Source: Bacteroidota bacterium
GTDB lineage: Bacteria > Bacteroidota > Bacteroidia > Bacteroidales > CAIXZF01
DNA: 64,000 nucleotides
Assembly: GCA_022709385.1 (NCBI GenBank)
Contig: JAKLIX010000017.1
Span: forward strand, 1-64,000
Reading direction: 5' to 3'
In this document: positions 17,204 through 25,879 of the stretch, in pieces
How positions within the stretch are numbered: the first letter of the stretch is position 1
How the letters are laid out: the number at the start of each line of letters is the position of its first letter
The notes under the pieces: model-generated
Told to the model about the DNA's origin: nothing
The model's input: only the letters and a program-made list of their open reading frames with translations
Database searches by the model: none
Program-made: the position numbers and the translations under genes

Positions 17204-18147
17204 TGCTGATCCAGTCCGTGTAACATATGTTTCATGTGGCGGAACATCGGAATGAGTTCCTCCATGTATTCTCTTACAGCCCGTTCGCTACCCGGAAGGC
17301 AGAACACCAGGCTCTGACCCGTTACACCTGCCAGTGATCTGGTAAGCAACGCATTCGGTTTCTCGCTGCCATATTTGAGACGAACAAAGTCCATCACCCC
17401 AGGCATCGCTTTGTCGAGCATGGGTTCCACCACATCGGGTGTGAAATCCCTTGGCCCGATACCGGTGCCTCCCGTGGTGAAAATAAAGTCCGTTTTATCT
17501 TCACGGGCCATCAACAGGATATTTTTCAGTAATTCGGGATCGTCGGGGATCAGGTGTTTTTCCTGAACGCACTGCCACGATTGCTGTTTGCAGAAATTCG
17601 TAAACAATGCAGCAATGGCGGGTCCGCTCCGGTCTTCATAATCACCGGCACTGGCCCGGTCGCTCAGGGTGATCACCATGTAACGGTAGGTCTTGGGCTG
17701 ATATACCAGGCTTTGGCCGGTTTCCAGTTTTCCTTCGTGCACTACCCGCGTAAATATTCCCTCCCTGGGCATGACACATTTACCAACCTCCCGGAAAATG
17801 GCACACTGATCGCCATGACATTTTTTCCCGATCTGTGTCACTTCAAGTACCAGAGAGCCGTGGACGAAACGGTCGAGGGGTGCACAGAGGTAAAGGTCAA
17901 TGCCTTCGGTGGTGATGTTTTCAGCAAAATCGCCCGCATTGAATGTTCTGTTTGCTTCTTTTCCGAATTTCCGGATGCTTTCCAGCCCGAGCAGGCTTAC
18001 CTGACGGTTGCCGGGCCCGGCGTGCGCATCTCCCTCAATGCCCCGGAGGGTGAAGCTGAGGGAAGGAACGGGTGATTTGGAGGTTCCTTTGGCGGCGGAA
18101 AGATTGAGGGAATGGATGCGTACCTCCCTGCTGCGTGCATTGTTCAT
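17200..18147 (-). CDS. MOSC domain fused to MogA/MoaB-like domain
   Basis: 315 residues with two molybdenum-cofactor modules. Residues 1-150 are a MOSC domain (RGIEGDAHAG, GDFAENITTEGIDL, and a conserved Cys in IGKKCHGDQCAIF), linked to sulfur or cofactor handling. Residues 155-315 are a MogA/MoaB domain (VITLSDRASAGDYEDRSGP, TTGGTGIGPRDFTPD, MPGVMDF, LPGSERAV) that adenylates molybdopterin before metal insertion by MoeA. It is the last gene of the moeA-moaA-moaC operon, 4 bp after moaC. Fusion of these two modules occurs in Bacteroidota. Confidence 0.92.
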   Translation of the reverse strand: MNNARSREVRIHSLNLSAAKGTSKSPVPSLSFTLRGIEGDAHAGPGNRQVSLLGLESIRKFGKEANRTFNAGDFAENITTEGIDLYLCAPLDRFVHGSLVLEVTQIGKKCHGDQCAIFREVGKCVMPREGIFTRVVHEGKLETGQSLVYQPKTYRYMVITLSDRASAGDYEDRSGPAIAALFTNFCKQQSWQCVQEKHLIPDDPELLKNILLMAREDKTDFIFTTGGTGIGPRDFTPDVVEPMLDKAMPGVMDFVRLKYGSEKPNALLTRSLAGVTGQSLVFCLPGSERAVREYMEELIPMFRHMKHMLHGLDQH

Positions 18148-18151
18148 GGGT

Positions 18152-18607
18152 TCAATGGATGGGTTCTTTTGTCTTTTCCAGCAGTCTGATGTTTTCTATG
18201 ACCATCTCTTTGTCAACAGCCTTACACATGTCATATATTGTCAGCAGGGCAATGCTGACAGCCGTCAGGGCTTCCATTTCCACTCCCGTTTGTCCGGTGC
18301 AACGGACTTCGGCCACGACGGTAATACCCTTCTGACCTACATTGCAAGTGACACTGATTTTGGAAAGCAGCAGGGGATGGCAAAGGGGGATGAGTCCGGA
18401 TGTCTGTTTGGCAGCCTGTATGCCTGCAATTTCCGCAATGGCAAGGACATCACCTTTTTTATTGAGGTTTTCAGCGATGAGGGTCAGGGTTTCGGCTTTG
18501 AGGCGGATAAATCCGCTTGCGATGGCGCTGCGGTTCTCCGGGATTTTGTTTCCCACGTCCACCATCCTGGCTTTGCCCTGGGGATTGGTATGCGATAGTT
18601 CATTCAT
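18152..18607 (-). CDS. moaC: Cyclic pyranopterin monophosphate synthase MoaC
   Basis: 151 residues from the ATG at 18607. The frame is open further upstream, but that extension lies inside moaA and is atypical. MoaC converts the MoaA product to cyclic pyranopterin monophosphate, the first stable molybdopterin precursor. The signatures are ARMVDVGNKIPENRSAIASG, IPLCHPLLLSKI, GVEMEALTAVSIALLTIYDM and CKAVDKEM with the active-site lysine. It begins 5 bp after the moaA stop and sits 4 bp before the MOSC-MogA gene, a tight operon. Confidence 0.95.
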   Translation of the reverse strand: MNELSHTNPQGKARMVDVGNKIPENRSAIASGFIRLKAETLTLIAENLNKKGDVLAIAEIAGIQAAKQTSGLIPLCHPLLLSKISVTCNVGQKGITVVAEVRCTGQTGVEMEALTAVSIALLTIYDMCKAVDKEMVIENIRLLEKTKEPIH

Positions 18608-18611
18608 GTGA

Positions 18612-19409
18612 TTATCCTCCGATATTATAAAAGTGCCCTGAACAGTTGATACTTCCTCCGGCAGGTTTATATTCCACGGCCCGCCGGATGGCTTCACGCG
18701 CTCCGAGTGTACGGGTATCAAAGGCCAGGTCGTCGAAGAGACATGGTTTGATCAGTCCGTTGGCCGTAAGGCGCAGGCGGCTGCACCTGCTGCAGTCTCC
18801 GCCATCGCCGCCTTCCACAACGGCGAAATGACCCTTACTGAGGTTCATTTGGTGGATATACCTGACTTCGAGTCCACGGTTTGCGGCATAATGTGCGACT
18901 TCCACGGCATCTTTCCCTTCAGTGGAACCGTTTACCACGCAGTTGATCTTCACGGGGCTGATCCCTGCATCAAGGGCCGCATCGATGCCATCCAGCACAT
19001 CCCGGACTTCACCGCCCCTGGTGATCTCACGATATCGCTGTGGATCGACAGTGTCGAGGCTTACATTGATCCGCATCAGCCCGGCTTCTTTCATTGAGCC
19101 GGCGTACTGACGCAGCAGCGTGCCGTTGGTGGTCATGGAGAGATCGCTGATGTCTAATCCGGCAAGCATCCTGACCAGTCCGGCCACACCTTTCCTTACG
19201 AGAGGTTCCCCTCCGGTGATCCTGATCTTATCAAATCCCAGTGATACAGCGATATCTGCAATCTCAAGGATCTCTTCATAAGACAGTACCTGTGTGTGGT
19301 GGATCAGCCGGACCCCTTCAGGAGGCATACAATAGGTGCATCGCAGGTTGCAGCGGTCGGTCACCGAAATACGCAGGTAATGGATATGCCTGTCAAAGGA
19401 ATCGTACAT
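18612..19409 (-). CDS. moaA: GTP 3',8-cyclase MoaA (short form)
   Basis: 265 residues from MYDSFDRHIHYLRISVTDRC; an ATG 42 bp earlier would overlap moeA by 59 bp. A radical-SAM enzyme cyclising GTP in molybdopterin synthesis. The radical-SAM cluster is C20-x3-C24-x2-C27. The C-terminal substrate cluster is CSRCSRLRLTANGLIKPC, with the correct Cx2Cx13C spacing, and the protein ends in the expected GG (NIGG). Typical MoaA has about 320-330 residues. Here the segment before the second cluster is about 60 residues shorter (HQMNLSKGHFAVVEGGDGGD), as in a subset of anaerobes. All catalytic motifs survive. Confidence 0.93.
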   Translation of the reverse strand: MYDSFDRHIHYLRISVTDRCNLRCTYCMPPEGVRLIHHTQVLSYEEILEIADIAVSLGFDKIRITGGEPLVRKGVAGLVRMLAGLDISDLSMTTNGTLLRQYAGSMKEAGLMRINVSLDTVDPQRYREITRGGEVRDVLDGIDAALDAGISPVKINCVVNGSTEGKDAVEVAHYAANRGLEVRYIHQMNLSKGHFAVVEGGDGGDCSRCSRLRLTANGLIKPCLFDDLAFDTRTLGAREAIRRAVEYKPAGGSINCSGHFYNIGG

Positions 19410-20565
19410 CAACTGTTTCTCCCGTTTCAATACTTGTTTTCCCTGTTTCAAGTTCCACTATTCCTGTAGCATGCACATAGGCGTGGATATGGGCTGAGCC
19501 GTGATATTCCACGGGCCAGGCTTTTCCTTCAGCGGTGATGACCGGGATCAGGGCGGTTCTGCCTGCATTCCTTCTTCGAAATGTGTTGCCAAATGGCATG
19601 GGCTGAATCAAAGCCCTGTAATGATGCCCCATGCTGGCATACAGCATTGGCTTAACAAGGTATTCGAACTGAACGAAAGCAGATACGGGATTTCCGGGCA
19701 AACCGAATACCCTTTTGTTTTGACTGCCGGCAAAAAGGGTGGGATTTCCGGGTTGAACGGCGATCTTGTGAAAATGGATATCGAATCCCATCTGTTGAAG
19801 GATGAGGGGGACAAGGTCGTAATCACCTGCCGAGACCCCTCCTGTCAACAGCAGAAGTTCACAGTCCTGCAGGGCGAATTCAATTTTCTTTTTCAGTTCA
19901 TGCGCTTCGTCCGCTGCAATCCCGGCATAGCAGGCCTTCAGTCCCATAGCTGCTGCCTGGGCGATAAGCTGTCCGGCATTGCTGTTCCTGATCTGGGCAG
20001 CAGCAGGCGTCACATCGGGTTCTACGATCTCATCACCGGTGGAAAGTACACAGATACGCGGCTGCCGGTAAACCCTGGGCAACACATGTCCGGTGGAGGC
20101 AAGCACTGCGAGATGCGGAGCCTTTAGCAGGCTGCCTTTGTTGAGCACAATGTCTCCTTTGCGGACATCCTCGCCTTTCAGGCATATGTTATCTGTGGTA
20201 TATGATGCAATAAAGCGGATGCTGCCGCCGGGAAGGGTGGCCGTATCTTCCAGTTTGATCACACAATCGGCACCCGGGGGCAGCATGCTGCCTGTCATGA
20301 TGCGGGCACACTGGTTTTTACCGATAGTGCCTGAGGGTATTTTGCCGGCAGGGATCTCTTCCGTCACTTCAAGGTCGGCGGTGAGATCTTCCCTGCGGCA
20401 GGCAAAGCCGTCCATGGCCGATTTGTCGAAAGGGGGGATGTCGAGGTCGGATGAAACATCTTCTGCAAGCACCCGAAGGTGGCATTCGTTGAGTGGAATC
20501 GCTTCTGAAGCAGTCTGTAAAGGATGGCTGCAAACAATATCCAGTGCACGTGACAAGGTAATCAT
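19393..20565 (-). CDS. moeA: Molybdopterin molybdenumtransferase MoeA
   Basis: 390 residues, the usual length. Inserts molybdate into adenylated molybdopterin. The motifs are IPPFDKSAMDGFA near 45, the MoCF/MogA-like VLSTGDEIVEPD and LLLTGGVSAGDYD, and RVFGLPGNPVSAFVQFEYLV. The C-terminal domain IV ends in GETVDVRFL. It is the first moco gene of the operon. Its ATG overlaps the ppk1 stop by 4 bp and its end overlaps moaA, so ppk1, moeA, moaA, moaC and MOSC-MogA may form one transcript. Confidence 0.94.
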   Translation of the reverse strand: MITLSRALDIVCSHPLQTASEAIPLNECHLRVLAEDVSSDLDIPPFDKSAMDGFACRREDLTADLEVTEEIPAGKIPSGTIGKNQCARIMTGSMLPPGADCVIKLEDTATLPGGSIRFIASYTTDNICLKGEDVRKGDIVLNKGSLLKAPHLAVLASTGHVLPRVYRQPRICVLSTGDEIVEPDVTPAAAQIRNSNAGQLIAQAAAMGLKACYAGIAADEAHELKKKIEFALQDCELLLLTGGVSAGDYDLVPLILQQMGFDIHFHKIAVQPGNPTLFAGSQNKRVFGLPGNPVSAFVQFEYLVKPMLYASMGHHYRALIQPMPFGNTFRRRNAGRTALIPVITAEGKAWPVEYHGSAHIHAYVHATGIVELETGKTSIETGETVDVRFL

Positions 20566-22631
20566 GCCTGTGATTCTATTTGTTTTTCCGAAAACAGTTT
20601 ATATATCTCGTACTGTGACCTGATTTTTTTCTTATTCTGAGTGCTGCGGTATGTGTTGGCGTTGATCAGTCCCACCAGCCTTGCCTTACAGTTATCAGCC
20701 ATCTGTATCTCAAGCATGCTCATCAGTTCCGCCTGGATGCCCGGATCGTAAATGGGAATGGCGGTTTCTATCCGGTTGTCGAAATTGCGTCCCATCCAGT
20801 CGGCCGATGAGATGTAAAACAGGGGGTTCCCGTCATTAGCGAAAACAAAAACCCTGGAGTGTTCCAGAAAGCGGTCGATGACTCCGAACACACTGAGGTT
20901 GTGTCCGAGTTTATTGACTTTCGGCACGAGAACACTGGTACCTCTTACGATCATGGTGATTTTAACTCCTGCTTCAGCGGCCCGGTAAACCGTTTCGGCA
21001 ATTTGCATATCAGTGATGTTGTTGAGTTTGATGACGGCCCAGGCCTCTTTTCCCTCTTTCTTGTTGCGAATTTCGTTTTTCAGCAGTTTGATGAAGGTAT
21101 CCCTCATTTTAAAGGGGGAGACGATGAGGGAACTGAATTTATGCTGTTTGTAGTTGGCTTCAAACAGTTCGAAAACCTTACGGACATCCTCGCAAATCAT
21201 TGTATTACAGGTAAGAAGGCTGTCGTCTGCATAGATTTCTGCAGTGGACTCGTTAAAATTACCCGTGGCCAGGTTGGCGTAATACACACTTTTGGCGCCT
21301 TCTTTCCGCCTGATCAGCAGCAGTTTGGCATGTACCTTGAAACCGGGTATGGCACGGATGATACGAACACCTTCTTCCTGAAGCATTTCGATATACTGAA
21401 TGTTGGCTTCTTCATCAAAACGGGCCTGAACTTCCATAAAAACGGTCACCGATTTACCGTTCCGGGCAGCATTGATCAACGCATTGATGATGTTGGAATC
21501 CTTGGCCAGGCGGTAGAGGGTCATACGGATCGACCTCACATTGGGGTCGATAGAGGCTTCGCGCAACAGGTCTATGATGTAGCGGAAGGATTGGTAAGGG
21601 AAATGCAGCATCACGTCTTTTTCCCGGATCACGCTGAAGATACTGCGTTTTTGATGAAGGACAGGGTGGGGCAGGGGTGGCAGGGGGGAATATCTCAGGC
21701 CGGGCGGTCCGATAGGGGGAAAGTTCAGCAGGTCCTTGAAATTATGATACCTGCCACCGGCCACGATGGTGTCCTGGCGGCTGATATGCAGTTTCCGGGT
21801 CAGGGTTTTCAGCAGTGATTCCGGCATCTCTCTGTCATAAACGAAGCGGACGGGATTTCCCTGCGATCGTTTCTTCAGGCTTTCTGCCATGATCTCCAAG
21901 AAACTTTTGGAAGCATCGCTGTCGATGTCCAGTTCGGCATCCCGGGTAATTTTAAATGTATAGGCGGCGATGGTTTCAAATTCATAGACGGAAAACACGT
22001 CGCGGAGCTTGTAACGGATGACATCGTCGAGGAAAATGATGGTCTGCCGTTTATCCGTGGAAGGTAACACAATGAAGCGGGGAATCTTGGAGACAGGAAT
22101 CTTCATCAGGGCCATCACTGTTTTACCATGTTTTTCTGCCGGCTGCATCATGATACCGAGGTATATCGACTTGTCCTTGAGCGGGAATTCCAGGGGCGAT
22201 TGGTCGAGCATCACGGGAAACAGGTTATTCCTGACTTTCTTATGGAAAAACTCAGTGACGAAACGTCCCTGTTCCTCACTCAGTTCTTTTTCATTGACAA
22301 TGTGGATATGGTGTTTTTCAAGGGCTTTGATGAGTTTCTGGTAGATGTTCTGAAACCTTTCCTGATGTTCGTTGCTCAGGTCGTTGATTTTTTTCAGCAG
22401 GCGGGCAGGGTCGAAATCGAAGAGCGCCCGGTCTTTCGGCCTCAGGCTGCGCATGCGGTTCAGGCTTGCCACCCTGACCCTGTAAAACTCATCCAGGTTG
22501 TTTGAATAGATCCCAAGGAAATTGATTCGCTCAAGCAGTGGAACCTGCTTGTCCTCAGCCTCCTGAAGCAATCGCTCATTGAAATGTAACCAGCTGATCT
22601 CCCTGTTGTTGTATTTGTACTGAGGCTTCAT
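20562..22631 (-). CDS. ppk1: Polyphosphate kinase 1
   Basis: 689 residues from the ATG at 22631, which gives the standard N-terminus (KYNNREISWLHFNERLLQEA). The frame extends upstream, but over the sixA C-terminus. Makes polyphosphate from ATP through a phosphohistidine. The catalytic region holds the RMTLYRLAKDSNI segment, the PLD-like GFKVHAKLLLI (autophosphorylated His) and FLEHSRVFVFAND with the second His. The end (YRSTQNKKKIRSQYEIYKLF) is typical of the family. It lies 40 bp after sixA and overlaps moeA by 4 bp. Confidence 0.95.
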   Translation of the reverse strand: MKPQYKYNNREISWLHFNERLLQEAEDKQVPLLERINFLGIYSNNLDEFYRVRVASLNRMRSLRPKDRALFDFDPARLLKKINDLSNEHQERFQNIYQKLIKALEKHHIHIVNEKELSEEQGRFVTEFFHKKVRNNLFPVMLDQSPLEFPLKDKSIYLGIMMQPAEKHGKTVMALMKIPVSKIPRFIVLPSTDKRQTIIFLDDVIRYKLRDVFSVYEFETIAAYTFKITRDAELDIDSDASKSFLEIMAESLKKRSQGNPVRFVYDREMPESLLKTLTRKLHISRQDTIVAGGRYHNFKDLLNFPPIGPPGLRYSPLPPLPHPVLHQKRSIFSVIREKDVMLHFPYQSFRYIIDLLREASIDPNVRSIRMTLYRLAKDSNIINALINAARNGKSVTVFMEVQARFDEEANIQYIEMLQEEGVRIIRAIPGFKVHAKLLLIRRKEGAKSVYYANLATGNFNESTAEIYADDSLLTCNTMICEDVRKVFELFEANYKQHKFSSLIVSPFKMRDTFIKLLKNEIRNKKEGKEAWAVIKLNNITDMQIAETVYRAAEAGVKITMIVRGTSVLVPKVNKLGHNLSVFGVIDRFLEHSRVFVFANDGNPLFYISSADWMGRNFDNRIETAIPIYDPGIQAELMSMLEIQMADNCKARLVGLINANTYRSTQNKKKIRSQYEIYKLFSEKQIESQA

Positions 22632-22671
22632 GTTAAGGATCTTGGGTGGTGAAAACGGGCTTTGCCGCTTC

Positions 22672-23166
22672 TTATTCGAGGGCTTTCGGATAGATGTAAA
22701 AGTTGGTGCGGGTTTTAGCTGCCGCGATTTCATGCCATTTATCTGTTTCGAAAAGCAGGGAGGCGACGCCTGTGGTTGGCAGCCATTCAATCGGGCTGGG
22801 CAGGAAAAGATTTGCAAGATTGGTCATTTCCGGGTTATGTCCGACCATCATGATGCTTTCTACGCGGTCATCCGCCGCATAGATCAGGTCGAGCAACATG
22901 TCTTCGCTGGAGGCGTAAATGTTCTTCTCGATCTGAATATTTTTCTCCGGATAGCCGATTCCGGATGCAATCTGCCTGGCTGTCAACAATGCCCTGACGG
23001 CAGGACTGCTAAGGATCAGGTCCGGCATCACCTGTTTTTTCAGCAGGTATTGGATGACTTTGTCGGTACGTTTGACTCCCTTGGGAAGCAGCGGTCTGTC
23101 AATGTCTTTCTGACCGGGTTGGTTCCAGTCCGACTTGGCATGCCTCACGAGATACAGTGTTTTCAT
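22672..23166 (-). CDS. sixA: SixA-type histidine phosphatase
   Basis: 164 residues from the ATG at 23166 (MKTLYLVRHAKSDW). The RHxK catalytic motif is LVRHAKSD, and the second histidine is in MMVGHNPEMTNLA. Proteins of this family dephosphorylate phosphohistidine on signalling proteins. The small size and the single phosphoglycerate-mutase-like domain fit SixA. It lies directly upstream of ppk1, so a link with phosphate metabolism is possible but unproven. A TACCTTTG promoter motif ends only four bases before the ATG, which would make the message leaderless. Confidence 0.88.
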   Translation of the reverse strand: MKTLYLVRHAKSDWNQPGQKDIDRPLLPKGVKRTDKVIQYLLKKQVMPDLILSSPAVRALLTARQIASGIGYPEKNIQIEKNIYASSEDMLLDLIYAADDRVESIMMVGHNPEMTNLANLFLPSPIEWLPTTGVASLLFETDKWHEIAAAKTRTNFYIYPKALE

Positions 23167-23170
23167 AAGG

Positions 23171-23203
23171 CAAAGGTACCAAAAACCTAAGAATGGCAAT
23201 CAA
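23171..23203 (-). promoter_or_regulatory. Candidate promoter abutting the sixA start codon
   Basis: On the minus strand TTG (23203-23201), a 22-bp spacer and TACCTTTG (23178-23171) are followed after CCTT by the ATG. Transcription would start at or near the A of the start codon. Confidence 0.45.
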
Positions 23204-23252
23204 CCTGGCTCAGGGTGCAAATCCTGGAAGAATTCACCATCTTTGCGGAAAA

Positions 23253-24752
23253 ATGAACGAGATGAGGTATTCATTGAGAAAAACCATCCTCGCCTGTCTG
23301 TGCACGGGCATCCTGTTACCGGCCGGTATAAGCGGGCTGTATGCACAAGGCCGGGACGTGCTGCAACAGACCATCGACCGGCTTGATACGAGTGTTTTCG
23401 GCGGGGTTTTGTGGAGTTGTGTTGTGCTGGCAGGAGATGGTCATGTTATAGCTTCAGTAAATGCTGATGCACAGCTTGTTCCGGCGTCTGCCATGAAAAT
23501 TGCAGTCACTTATCCGGCCTGGAAGATTCTTGGACCGGATTACAGCTTTGAGACCTTCATCGAATACGACGGACACCTGCATGACAGCATTCTCGACGGC
23601 AGCCTCTTTATCAGGGGCGGGGGGGATCCGACCCTGGGTTCCGGGAGATTCCCCGAGCACCATGCCGATGCTGTGGCGGGGGAAGTGTTAAAAATGCTCA
23701 GGCAGGCGGGTATCAGGCGGATTGAGGGGGGTGTGATTGCGGATGCAGATGTGTTTGATCAGCATCTGATACCGCCATCCTGGATTTGGGAGGATATGGG
23801 GAATTATTATGGTGGCGGGGTCAGCGGACTGAATTATCATGACAATGAGATCAGGGTGATGTTCAGACCGGGTGCTGGTCCCGGTACACCGGCTGCCCTC
23901 CTTGGTATTGATCCTCCCGTTGAAGGGCTTGATATTGAAAATGATGTTATTACCGGTGCCACGGGATCGGGTGATCAGGTGATCATTTACGGAGCGCCCT
24001 ACGACATGCATCGCTGGCTCACGGGCAGTGTACCGGCAGGGAAGGCATCCTTCACAGTGAGGGGAAGCGTTCCCGATCCGGCATTTTTCTGTGCGCAGCA
24101 GCTACATAAATATCTTGCCGTACATAATATTGACATTCAGCATCCGCCTTTAACCACGCGGCAGTTGCGGAACAGGGGTATCGCGGTTTCAGACGCGCGC
24201 AAACCGCTTGGTGTACTGGTTTCTCCGGCACTCCGGGAGATCGTGGACCTCACCAACGGGCAGAGTATCAATTTGTACGCGGAGGCATTATTGAAATACC
24301 TGGGAGTGAAGCGTGGCGGTTCAGGCAGCTATGCCGCAGGGATTAAAGCAGTAAAAGATTTCTGGACCGGGCACGGTATAGATCTTACCTCTGCTTCTTT
24401 CATGGATGGCAGCGGATTGTCCCCGTCTGACCGTCTGAGTGCCGCTCAGCTTGCGGGTATGATGCGGCTGATCGCTTCGGACCGGTCGGCAGCCGGCTTT
24501 ATTCAAACCCTGAACCTGGCCGGGCATGAAGGCGATATGGGCAGATTCCTTCCCGAAGGGCCCTGTAAGGGGAGCATGCGGGCAAAGAGCGGGTATATGA
24601 AATCGGTGAGGACGTTTGCGGGTCTTGTGGACAAGGAGGGGTATGGAATCATCACTTTTGCGGTCATGGTCAATCACGACGGATCGGATCATGAAGCAGC
24701 AAGAAACGGCATCCGGGAGTTGCTGACCAACATCTGTTCCCTGGGCGAATAA
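23253..24752 (+). CDS. dacB: D-Ala-D-Ala carboxypeptidase/endopeptidase, PBP4 family
   Basis: About 499 residues from the ATG at 23253; another ATG at 23262 is equally possible. A signal peptide (RYSLRKTILACLCTGILLP... LYAQ) targets the periplasm. The serine-acyltransferase motifs are present: SxxK in VPASAMKIAVT, SxN-equivalent in MDGSGLSPSDRLS, and KTG-type in RAKSGYMKSVRT. The insertion between the SxxK and SxN motifs marks class C PBP4, which trims peptidoglycan cross-links and stems. It is divergent from sixA and upstream of ilvE, with no operon partner. Confidence 0.92.
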   Translation: MNEMRYSLRKTILACLCTGILLPAGISGLYAQGRDVLQQTIDRLDTSVFGGVLWSCVVLAGDGHVIASVNADAQLVPASAMKIAVTYPAWKILGPDYSFETFIEYDGHLHDSILDGSLFIRGGGDPTLGSGRFPEHHADAVAGEVLKMLRQAGIRRIEGGVIADADVFDQHLIPPSWIWEDMGNYYGGGVSGLNYHDNEIRVMFRPGAGPGTPAALLGIDPPVEGLDIENDVITGATGSGDQVIIYGAPYDMHRWLTGSVPAGKASFTVRGSVPDPAFFCAQQLHKYLAVHNIDIQHPPLTTRQLRNRGIAVSDARKPLGVLVSPALREIVDLTNGQSINLYAEALLKYLGVKRGGSGSYAAGIKAVKDFWTGHGIDLTSASFMDGSGLSPSDRLSAAQLAGMMRLIASDRSAAGFIQTLNLAGHEGDMGRFLPEGPCKGSMRAKSGYMKSVRTFAGLVDKEGYGIITFAVMVNHDGSDHEAARNGIRELLTNICSLGE

Positions 24753-24760
24753 TTGCTTTT

Positions 24761-24792
24761 TTGCCTCATTTCGGGAAAATTGTATAACTTAG
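24761..24792 (+). promoter_or_regulatory. Candidate promoter for ilvE (TAnnTTAG variant)
   Basis: TTG at 24761-24763, a 21-bp spacer and TAACTTAG at 24785-24792. The spacing is right but the seventh base departs from TAnnTTTG. The ATG is 48 bp downstream. Confidence 0.4.
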
Positions 24793-24840
24793 CCTGCGAA
24801 ACAGCAAGCTTACACCGGCACTTCAGAAAAACTATATCAT

Positions 24841-25860
24841 ATGGAAACGATTGATTGGAAAAATTTACCTTTCGGTTACCTGAAAACCGATTACAACGTA
24901 CGCTGTTATTACCGTAACCAGCAATGGGGTGAACTGGAGGTTTCTGACTCAGAGTACATGAATATTCACATTGCGGCCACCTGTCTGCATTACGGTCAGG
25001 AAGCATTTGAAGGCCTCAAGGTGTTTATGGGTGTCGATGGCAAAATCCGGGTTTTCAGGATCGAAGAAAACGCCAGGCGGATGCGCAGTTCCGCCTATGG
25101 GGTCATGATGCAGGAAGTTCCCGAGGAAATCTTTACCGCTGCATGTATCAGGGCGGTTCAGCTGAATAAGCGCTTTATTCCTCCCTATGGAACAGGAGCT
25201 TCCCTGTATATCAGGCCGTTGCTGATCGGCACAGGAGCCCAGGTCGGGGTTAAACCTGCCAAGGAGTATTGTTTGCTTGTATTTACTACGCCTGTAGGTC
25301 CCTATTTCAAGGAGGGTTTTAAACCGGTGGCCGTTCAGATTGCCAGGGATTATGACCGTGCTGCACCGCTTGGTACCGGCCAGTACAAAGTCGGAGGCAA
25401 TTATGCCGCCAGTCTCAGGGCAGGTGAAAGGGCTCACTGTGAAGGTTTTTCAACGGTACTGTTCCTCGACGCCAAAGAGAAAAAATTCATTGATGAGGCA
25501 GGACCTGCCAATTTCTTCGGCATCAAGGGCGATACTTACGTAACCCCGCTTTCGGCCTCCATTTTGCCTTCCATTACAAACAAAAGCCTGATGACCCTGG
25601 CGGAAGAAATGGGTATGAAAGTGGAAAGGAGGCATGTGTATATTGAAGAACTTGGTGAATTTGAAGAGGTTGGAGCCTGCGGTACTGCCGCCGTGATATC
25701 ACCCATCGGAAAAATCGTGGATCGTGATTCAGGTCAGACCTTTGAATATTGCAGGGAAGGAAAGGCAGGGCCCAAATCCACCATGCTTTACAACCGGATA
25801 AGGGCTATACAGTATGGAGAAGAAGCCGACAAGTACGGCTGGACCACCATCATAGACTGA
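24841..25860 (+). CDS. ilvE: Branched-chain amino acid aminotransferase
   Basis: 339 residues, a fold-type IV PLP enzyme that makes or breaks down Leu, Ile and Val by exchange with glutamate. The N-terminus carries HYGQEAFEGLKVF. The cofactor lysine is in GTGQYKVGGNYAAS. GPANFFGI and LPSITNKSLMTLAEEMGM are family signatures, and the region ending EVGACGTAAVISPI closes the active site. Length and the N-terminal YLKTDYNVRCYY fit the class II bacterial and mitochondrial type. It converges on pyrF with only 19 bp between them. Confidence 0.94.
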   Translation: METIDWKNLPFGYLKTDYNVRCYYRNQQWGELEVSDSEYMNIHIAATCLHYGQEAFEGLKVFMGVDGKIRVFRIEENARRMRSSAYGVMMQEVPEEIFTAACIRAVQLNKRFIPPYGTGASLYIRPLLIGTGAQVGVKPAKEYCLLVFTTPVGPYFKEGFKPVAVQIARDYDRAAPLGTGQYKVGGNYAASLRAGERAHCEGFSTVLFLDAKEKKFIDEAGPANFFGIKGDTYVTPLSASILPSITNKSLMTLAEEMGMKVERRHVYIEELGEFEEVGACGTAAVISPIGKIVDRDSGQTFEYCREGKAGPKSTMLYNRIRAIQYGEEADKYGWTTIID

Positions 25861-25879
25861 GAATTTCTTCAGGACACGG

